DNA from: Ruminococcaceae bacterium UBA1865
GTDB lineage: Bacteria > Bacillota > Clostridia > Oscillospirales > Acutalibacteraceae
Length of the DNA stretch: 10,161 nucleotides
Direction: 5' to 3'
Assembly: GCA_002338255.1 (NCBI GenBank)
Contig: DDHX01000049.1
Location: 444 to 10,604 of the forward strand
The notes beneath the pieces were generated by a model. It saw only the letters and a list, made by a program, of their open reading frames with translations. It searched no databases and was not told where the DNA came from. The first letter of the stretch is position 1, and every line of letters starts with the position of its first letter. Both the position numbers and the translations under genes were made by a program. Positions 4,870-10,161 of this stretch are shown piece after piece.

Positions 4870-6336
4870 TTAAGCTCTCCCCTTTTCTTTCGATTGTTCC
4901 AATGTGTGTGATTGTTCATTCTTGACATTCTGCCGGTCTGCTTTTTGATGAGAAACTTCTAATTTTTCAGCAAGGGTGCCTGGCTCTTTATAGTCTCCGC
5001 GCTGCAACTTGACCTCAAACTCCTTCGGGTCTGCGGTTCCGAATTGGGCAATCATCTCTGCTTGCAGTTCATTATATCTGTCCGGATTAAAGCCATCCAC
5101 AGTTTGAAGCATGTCATAAAGCTCATGGAACTCCTGGCTGGCTTTTGATACGTCGATCGGATTCATGGTGATCGCCTGAGAATGCACAGTATCAACATCC
5201 TGAAGCATTGAAAGCTTTCCGGACAGACTTTCGTTAAGCTGAGACAGGAAGGCTTTGTCTGATAAGATTACACTAATGAGAGTGGCAGTCAAAGCTTGAT
5301 TTGCCATGATAGCTCCGGTCAGGTTTTGTAAATCTTCTGCTGTGAAAACAGATTGTTCAGGAAGAGGAGTCAGAACAGAAGGAGCGGTCTTAATTTGTTG
5401 TGGCTCAACTATATTCTCAGGAGTGTCTATTGTCTCCTGCTGATCGACAACAGTTTGTTTTTGTAGGTTTTCACGTTTGATTTCTTCAATCATTGCATCA
5501 ATTTTGGTCATTTGATCGACAGTGGCTTTGTCAGTGTAGGTCACTTCCTGCTTTTCGTTTACTACTGCTATTTCCTGATGCTGGTCGTGAATTGCATAAT
5601 GCCGTCCGTCGCGTGAAAAAATGACCTTCAGAGCAAGCCCTATTTCTTTAAGGTGCTCCTTCAGCTTTTCAAAGAATGAGGGTAAGATAACCCTGTTAGG
5701 GTTGGTGTCTATGTAGGTGTCATTGATGAAACGCTTGACCCGATTGTCATCGGTTGTAATAGTTATCCTGTTGTTTTTACCAATGTAACCAACAATATTG
5801 TTGTTCTTATCAATGATCTCATAAGCTCTTTGCGCATCCTTGACGGCCACTGCAAGAGAATACCCTTTTGCTTTGATAGCATCGACGAATTTACCGATTC
5901 TGTCAGTTTCCTGCGCTTGGGTCTGAATGTCACTGGTAACTAATCCGGAACGGGAAGCAAAGTCCTGTGTGGCTGTGGCTTTATTATCAAAAGAATTTCG
6001 AAGAATTAAATTATTATCCTTATCAAGGTAGTAGATGTTGTAAATTGGTTTCTCTTCCTCAAAGTCATAAGTGGCCGTCAATAGAATATCCTGATACTGA
6101 GATAGCTTGAACTCATTTTGCACCACATCCATCCCCTGGTACTCTAAAGCAAACGAGACAGCCTTATTCAAGCTGTCTCGTTTATCATCATGTTCCGGAA
6201 GCAGCCGGATAGAAAAATCCTCCATTAGAAAGCCGACCAGCTCATCACCCTTTTTTAGTGTGCATGGCAATACATCGTTCCCGATGCTGACCGCCTCGTA
6301 CCCCGACTTTACCAGCATGTCCATTACGTTATTCAT
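4870..6336 (-). CDS. Multi-repeat ICE protein of unknown function
   Basis: This is a 488-residue protein with an ATG at 6336. A strong AAAGGAGG site (6346-6353) lies 9 bases upstream, and the start overlaps the end of the DUF4315-like gene. No membrane segment or signal peptide is visible. Residues 1-135 match the 168-residue neighbour. Residues 147-197 repeat the N-terminal unit (FVDAIKAKGYS...YEIIDKNNNIVGYIGKNNRITI). Residues 220-268 look like a third, more diverged copy (FEKLKEHLKEIGLALKVIF...YAIHDQHQEIAVVNEKQEVTY). A Glu/Gln-rich helical stretch follows at 275-320. A helix near 333-378 (FTAEDLQNLTGAIMANQ...) comes next, then a charged, probably disordered tail from about 440. It is co-transcribed with conjugation genes. 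I do not recognise a named family; a scaffold or DNA-processing accessory role is inference. Confidence 0.75.
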   Translation of the reverse strand: MNNVMDMLVKSGYEAVSIGNDVLPCTLKKGDELVGFLMEDFSIRLLPEHDDKRDSLNKAVSFALEYQGMDVVQNEFKLSQYQDILLTATYDFEEEKPIYNIYYLDKDNNLILRNSFDNKATATQDFASRSGLVTSDIQTQAQETDRIGKFVDAIKAKGYSLAVAVKDAQRAYEIIDKNNNIVGYIGKNNRITITTDDNRVKRFINDTYIDTNPNRVILPSFFEKLKEHLKEIGLALKVIFSRDGRHYAIHDQHQEIAVVNEKQEVTYTDKATVDQMTKIDAMIEEIKRENLQKQTVVDQQETIDTPENIVEPQQIKTAPSVLTPLPEQSVFTAEDLQNLTGAIMANQALTATLISVILSDKAFLSQLNESLSGKLSMLQDVDTVHSQAITMNPIDVSKASQEFHELYDMLQTVDGFNPDRYNELQAEMIAQFGTADPKEFEVKLQRGDYKEPGTLAEKLEVSHQKADRQNVKNEQSHTLEQSKEKGRA

Positions 6337-6637
6337 TTGTTTTTTCCTCCTTTATTTCTGAAAAAGCGGAACCAGTTCCGCTTTTGTCATTTTGTTTCTC
6401 CTGATCTGACATCAATGACATTAAGACATCAAGATTGTTACAACGAATTGCTTCCACAATTTCACTGACGGCCATTCCCTGTGCAGAGAGGGCGTTCAGA
6501 TTGTTCATTATTTCAGCATTTTCCAGTTCTTTGAGCTTTTCTTTTTTGGTCTTTACTTCCTCTTGCAATTTGGAAACCTTTGCCTCATCTTTTGAAATCT
6601 GCGCTTTAAGTTTCTCAGTTCGTTCTGACATATTCAT
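6329..6637 (-). CDS. DUF4315-like coiled-coil protein
   Basis: This is a 102-residue protein from the ATG at 6637, which overlaps the TGA of the preceding gene (ATGA). A second ATG at 6631 (100 residues) has GAGGA six bases upstream and is also credible. Residues 5-42 are a Lys/Glu heptad-type coiled coil (LKAQISKDEAKVSKLQEEV...). A short helical segment follows (MNNLNALSAQGMAVSEIVEAI) that resembles a small helix-turn-helix-like unit. Length, composition and position after the cell-wall hydrolase and VirB4 fit DUF4315 proteins of Firmicutes ICEs, whose function is unknown. The C-terminal codons contain an 11-bp inverted repeat (6362-6385), and the last 8 bases overlap the next gene. Confidence 0.75.
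   Translation of the reverse strand: MNMSERTEKLKAQISKDEAKVSKLQEEVKTKKEKLKELENAEIMNNLNALSAQGMAVSEIVEAIRCNNLDVLMSLMSDQEKQNDKSGTGSAFSEIKEEKTNE
6362..6385. repeat. GGAAC/GTTCC inverted repeat (copy 2) inside the end of the DUF4315-like gene
   Basis: AAAAGCGGAAC and GTTCCGCTTTT form 11-bp perfect arms with a 2-base centre. They encode KSGTGSAF near the protein's end. The 14-base core is the reverse complement of that at 1431-1444. On the minus strand an AAAGGAGG Shine-Dalgarno begins 8 bases later, with the next start codon 9 bases beyond that. This is almost the same layout as copy 1. Confidence 0.6.
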
Positions 6638-8379
6638 TCCTCATTTCCTAAAATTCCTTTCAAATATGGTGCCGGGTCAACATGTTTGCCGTTAATGCGG
6701 AATTCAAAGTGGCTGTGTGGCCCGGTCGCACGTCCGGTCTGACCAACCTTTGCTATAACTTGTCCCTGCTTGACTACATCACCGACTTTTACAAGCAGCG
6801 CGCTGTTATGACCATAAAGTGTTTGAATGCCGTTTCTGTGCTGGATAATCACACAGTTACCGAATCCTCCATTTACACCCGCGCGGATTATAGTGCCATC
6901 GGCTGAAGCAACCACTGCGGTTCCAGTAGGAGCCGGTATGTCCAATCCGGTATGGAAAGCGGAGGGTTGTCCGTTAATGGGGTCAACCCGGATTCCATAC
7001 CCAGATGAAATATAAGTATGTTTAGGTACCGCCCAGATAAATTCTCCCTGTGCGACGGAGCCTTGCCCTCCGGTGCCTATACTCGTTCCCTGTGCACCTA
7101 CACCGATTTGATCAATGATGTCCAGCGTTTGCAATACGTGCTTCTTCTGATCATCCGAAAAACCCATTGAATTAATTTTTTCTTTCGCAGTATAGACAGC
7201 AATCTTGATTGTTACATGATGGATTGTCTTGGTTATTGACTTACCATCGCCGGAAGATTCCTGCATTTTTTCATCTGTTGTGGAGACGGAGTATGTGTTT
7301 AAAATGGCATGTAGCTTGGATAGCTCTTCTTTATTTTCCGGTGTAAGGTCAATTACCGTCCAGTCTCCCGTGGCTAAAATAGCAAGCGCATTTGGGTCGG
7401 TGTTCACCAGGTCTTCCCCATCAACTGTGACTTCTGTGTTTTCGGCTTTTCCATAGCTATCCTTGAGAGAAGTGATTTTATCCTGAAAATCTGCATCAAG
7501 CTGCATTACATAAACAGTTAATTCCGGATGATCAGTAACGCTGCCAACAACAGCAGATGCAGCTGTGTCTGAAATTTGCATGATGATCAATAATACGAGC
7601 AATACTGCACCTGCGATAGCGGCAGCCTTCAAGGTTGCAGGGTTTATAACAGCCTTAGCAATTGACTGAACAGCCTTCCCAGCCTGTTTGACTGTTTCCT
7701 GTGAGGTTTTAGTAGCCCTGGCGGCGTTCTGCCTTGCATAAGCTGCTTTGTATGCAGCGGAGTTTTTTGATGCTGCAAATTCAGTATTACGGACAGTGGA
7801 AGCTGACTGGAAAACAGAATTTCGATTCCAAAGAGCTTTCAGATGTCTGTAGCCTTGCTTCATACGGATGGCCGACTGAGTGGTTTTGCCTACTGCCCTT
7901 AGAGCTGCATTATCGCTTTCATTTAGATTATTTAGAACAGCATATCCGGCTTGTCGTATCATTTTGCCTTGGATGTGTTTTAGCTGGTTGCTCCGCAGGT
8001 CTGAATGCGTGTGAATTTTACTACCGGTTTCTCTGTATGTATAGTAATACCGGGTTTGTGAAGCTCCACTTGCTTTTTCAGTCGGATTGGCTTTGCGTGT
8101 TTTAGTAGTATCATACTGACCATATGTATAACTTTGATTTGCTGTACTCGGACGAGGATCACCGTGCTTGTTGGGAGAACCGGCACGGTAGAATGGTACT
8201 CCCCCGGAGTTAACGGGTAGATTGCCTTGCTCACCTTGATATAGCTGTTCTTTTGCATCCGGAGAATATTGAAACTGTCTGGCGTAATCACTTTCGGTTA
8301 GCATCTTCGTCTCGCCGGTTGCAAGGTTCTCTTGTCGTATACCATTTCGGGTGAACTTTATAACTTCTTTGTCGAGCAT
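6634..8379 (-). CDS. Membrane-anchored M23 peptidoglycan hydrolase of the conjugation machinery
   Basis: This is a 581-residue protein with an ATG at 8379, five bases after the VirB4 stop. A GTAGGGTG site in the end of that gene is the probable Shine-Dalgarno. Residues 1-245 are a polar, Tyr/Thr/Lys-rich region predicted to be cytoplasmic. One membrane segment (AAAIAGAVLLVLLIIMQIS, about 252-270) anchors it. Residues 280-430 are an extracytoplasmic domain ending in a Gly/Ser linker. Residues 460-575 are an M23 (lysostaphin-type) endopeptidase domain with the zinc ligands present: H476 and D480 in FHTGLD, and H555/H557 in GPHSHFEF, with H524 in LYGH. It cuts cell-wall peptide cross-links so the secretion channel can pass, a VirB1-like job. 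Many related ICEs use NlpC/P60 or lysozyme domains in this place. Confidence 0.9.
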   Translation of the reverse strand: MLDKEVIKFTRNGIRQENLATGETKMLTESDYARQFQYSPDAKEQLYQGEQGNLPVNSGGVPFYRAGSPNKHGDPRPSTANQSYTYGQYDTTKTRKANPTEKASGASQTRYYYTYRETGSKIHTHSDLRSNQLKHIQGKMIRQAGYAVLNNLNESDNAALRAVGKTTQSAIRMKQGYRHLKALWNRNSVFQSASTVRNTEFAASKNSAAYKAAYARQNAARATKTSQETVKQAGKAVQSIAKAVINPATLKAAAIAGAVLLVLLIIMQISDTAASAVVGSVTDHPELTVYVMQLDADFQDKITSLKDSYGKAENTEVTVDGEDLVNTDPNALAILATGDWTVIDLTPENKEELSKLHAILNTYSVSTTDEKMQESSGDGKSITKTIHHVTIKIAVYTAKEKINSMGFSDDQKKHVLQTLDIIDQIGVGAQGTSIGTGGQGSVAQGEFIWAVPKHTYISSGYGIRVDPINGQPSAFHTGLDIPAPTGTAVVASADGTIIRAGVNGGFGNCVIIQHRNGIQTLYGHNSALLVKVGDVVKQGQVIAKVGQTGRATGPHSHFEFRINGKHVDPAPYLKGILGNEE

Positions 8380-8384
8380 TTATT

Positions 8385-10161
8385 TCACCCTACTTTATTC
8401 GGATTCTTGCCGACATCTGTAGACAAAGCATCAAACAACTTTGTGTCTTTAGCAAATCGGTTGTTAAATTCGATAATGCTGTTTCCCGCTTTAAATAGGC
8501 CAGTGCCTTTATCACATGTGAGAAGTTTTTTAATCTGCTGATCGGAAAGGCTCATAACCTGAGCTAAATCGCTGATCATATCAGGTTTATGACGATAGAG
8601 CATGATAAACTCTGAATTCGCAATGAGTGCCTTTGCATCTTCGCTCTTGCAGACATCGCGTACTTCCTGTGTCATGCCGGTTGCCACAAGACCATACTTG
8701 CGGCCGCGCTTCCAACTGTTAATTAACCAATTAGCGGTGCAGGGATTCCTTAGGCTGTGATGGAGTTCATCGTTCCATAGCCATGTCTTTTTATCTAATT
8801 CCTGATTCTTGGAAACTAAATTCCAACAGAAATCCTGAATAATAGACATGCCCATGACTTTGAGCTGACTGCCTAAATCTTTTGTGTTGAAGCAGATTAG
8901 CCGATTGTTGATGTTCACGTTAGTTTTACTGGCAAAGATATTCAGTGAACCTTCGATGTAAATTTCAAGCGCGCTGACTAAGTACTTTGCTTCAGGCTCC
9001 TTCTGCTTTTGAAGCATTTCGTAAAAGTCCATGAAGGTCGGTATGTTTTCTTCACAGGGATTATCCAGATAATTCCTGTAAACTTCACGTACGCAGCGAT
9101 CGATGACAGAACGCATAACCGGGTCTATGCCGTCACGGTAATTCAACGTGACTTCGATTAGCGAGATAATGAAGTCTGACTTAAATGGTACCGGGTTAAG
9201 TTCCTCATCTCCACCGTAAAACTGGTTGATGTCAAAAGGGTTGAATTTAGTCTTCGCTGAATTAGAAACTTCAATCACTTGGCCGCCCAGTAGATTTACC
9301 ACTTTAGTAAACTCGCCATCCAGATCAATAACTATAATGTCATCGTTTGTCCGGAAGAAACATTCCCATATCTCCGCTTTCGCTCCCATGGATTTTCCAG
9401 AGCCAGATTGGCCGAAAATAAAGCCATGGGGATTTGTAAGGAGCTTTCGGTTTAGGCAGATGATATTATTGCTTAACTTGTTTTTACCATAGGAAAAGCC
9501 TCCAGGCTGAACAATTTCGACAACATTGAAGGGAATGAAAACAGCAAGCGATGTAGTGGTTAGTGTGCGTTTCACAAAGGTATCATTGCGGCCCAATGGA
9601 ATTACTGAGTTCAATGCATCCTCTTGAGCAAATATAAACGGTCGAAGAGTACAACCGCTTTTGTTTACCTTGTTTTCAATTTTCTCAACGATCGCTTCCA
9701 TTTCTTCCAAAGACTTTGCCCTAACATGAATTAGAATATTTGCAAGGAACATCTTTTCATTACGTGTTTCTAACTCAGAAAGAAAGGCTTCTGTATTTTC
9801 GATAGCCTTTCTCAAGTCACGGGGTGGTTCCGGAACGACTACCCCTATTTTGACTTGGCGGGTTCGGTTGTTTTCTTTCTCCATGTCCAACGTTTTTAGC
9901 CTTTTACGAACCTCCTTAATTGCAAGCTGTGGATTTTGAGGCATGGCGTTTATAGTAAGAAGAATACTCTCATCCAACGACGTGATTTCCTTTACAAGTT
10001 CATCAGAAAGATCCTGAGGAAACTCGGTCAAGAACAATGTTTGTGTGTAATAATCTCCCAATTTGATATAGTCATCATGGCTGGTGTCGATGGAATAGGG
10101 GGCAATAAGATTCTTATCATATACGCCGGTATGTACCATTCGGGAGTAATTGATTTCGGAA
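8385..10161 (-). CDS. VirB4-type conjugation ATPase (5' end outside window)
   Basis: About 591 residues are visible. The frame remains open through the right edge (reading SEINYSR before the ATG at 10139), so the true start lies outside. The family is usually around 800 residues, which suggests roughly 200 are missing. Numbering from the internal Met at 10139, residues 1-230 are the VirB4 N-terminal domain, and Walker A is GQSGSGKS (243-250). Walker B is IIVIDLDGE (268-276), a further acidic motif is WLWNDELHH (453-461), and the TGMTQEV motif lies at 487-493. VirB4 proteins are membrane-associated hexameric ATPases that energise type IV secretion channel assembly and DNA transfer. All catalytic motifs are intact. 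The gene heads the visible operon and is followed at 5 bases by the cell-wall hydrolase. Confidence 0.92.
   Translation of the reverse strand, partial: SEINYSRMVHTGVYDKNLIAPYSIDTSHDDYIKLGDYYTQTLFLTEFPQDLSDELVKEITSLDESILLTINAMPQNPQLAIKEVRKRLKTLDMEKENNRTRQVKIGVVVPEPPRDLRKAIENTEAFLSELETRNEKMFLANILIHVRAKSLEEMEAIVEKIENKVNKSGCTLRPFIFAQEDALNSVIPLGRNDTFVKRTLTTTSLAVFIPFNVVEIVQPGGFSYGKNKLSNNIICLNRKLLTNPHGFIFGQSGSGKSMGAKAEIWECFFRTNDDIIVIDLDGEFTKVVNLLGGQVIEVSNSAKTKFNPFDINQFYGGDEELNPVPFKSDFIISLIEVTLNYRDGIDPVMRSVIDRCVREVYRNYLDNPCEENIPTFMDFYEMLQKQKEPEAKYLVSALEIYIEGSLNIFASKTNVNINNRLICFNTKDLGSQLKVMGMSIIQDFCWNLVSKNQELDKKTWLWNDELHHSLRNPCTANWLINSWKRGRKYGLVATGMTQEVRDVCKSEDAKALIANSEFIMLYRHKPDMISDLAQVMSLSDQQIKKLLTCDKGTGLFKAGNSIIEFNNRFAKDTKLFDALSTDVGKNPNKVG

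Noticed and set aside
7734..8105. A 123-residue plus-strand open frame
   Set aside because: It lies antisense inside the M23 hydrolase gene, has no ribosome site or recognisable motif, and its composition is that of a shadow frame.
7980..8291. A 103-residue minus-strand open frame in another phase
   Set aside because: It is wholly contained in the N-terminal region of the M23 hydrolase on the same strand; the hydrolase frame continues unbroken through it, so no frameshift is implied.

Overview
The window is a piece of an integrative and conjugative element (ICE) from a low-to-moderate GC Gram-positive bacterium, most likely a gut-type Clostridia/Lachnospiraceae host. The evidence is a tightly packed minus-strand operon with a VirB4-type conjugation ATPase, a membrane-anchored M23 peptidoglycan hydrolase, a DUF4315-like coiled-coil protein, a DUF3991/TOPRIM protein and small winged-helix proteins. 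This set is typical of the Tn1549/CTn-like ICEs of Firmicutes. Purine-rich Shine-Dalgarno sites (AAGGAG types) and ATGA-type gene overlaps fit the same group. The host assignment is inference; no rRNA, tRNA or integrase is present to fix it.

Layout, right to left in the direction of transcription. The VirB4-like ATPase (cut by the right window edge) is followed by the M23 hydrolase, the DUF4315-like protein, a 488-residue multi-repeat protein, a 168-residue relative of it, a DUF3991/TOPRIM protein and a 75-residue winged-helix protein. A hairpin terminator at about 3000-3026 follows. Then come a 255-residue winged-helix (HTH_36-like) protein and two AbrB-like swapped-hairpin proteins, which end at 1448. 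Bases 1223-1447 hold no convincing gene. They carry a strong plus-strand terminator, a bulged hairpin and a GGAAC/GTTCC hairpin. A plus-strand gene fills bases 1-1222. It is the C-terminal part of an OLD-family ATPase/TOPRIM nuclease, probably a defence-type cargo gene, convergent with the ICE operon and cut by the left edge.

How they may work together. VirB4 powers the type IV secretion channel and the M23 enzyme opens the cell wall for it. DUF4315 and the two repeat proteins are transfer accessories of unknown role. The TOPRIM protein probably acts in DNA processing or primer synthesis for the transferred strand. The winged-helix and AbrB-like proteins are likely regulators or replication-associated DNA-binding proteins.

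The most unusual property of the window is repeated tandem duplication. Three adjacent or near-adjacent gene pairs are paralogous (488/168 residues, 75/255 residues, and the two AbrB-like proteins). In addition, the 488-residue protein and both AbrB-like proteins contain internal repeats.
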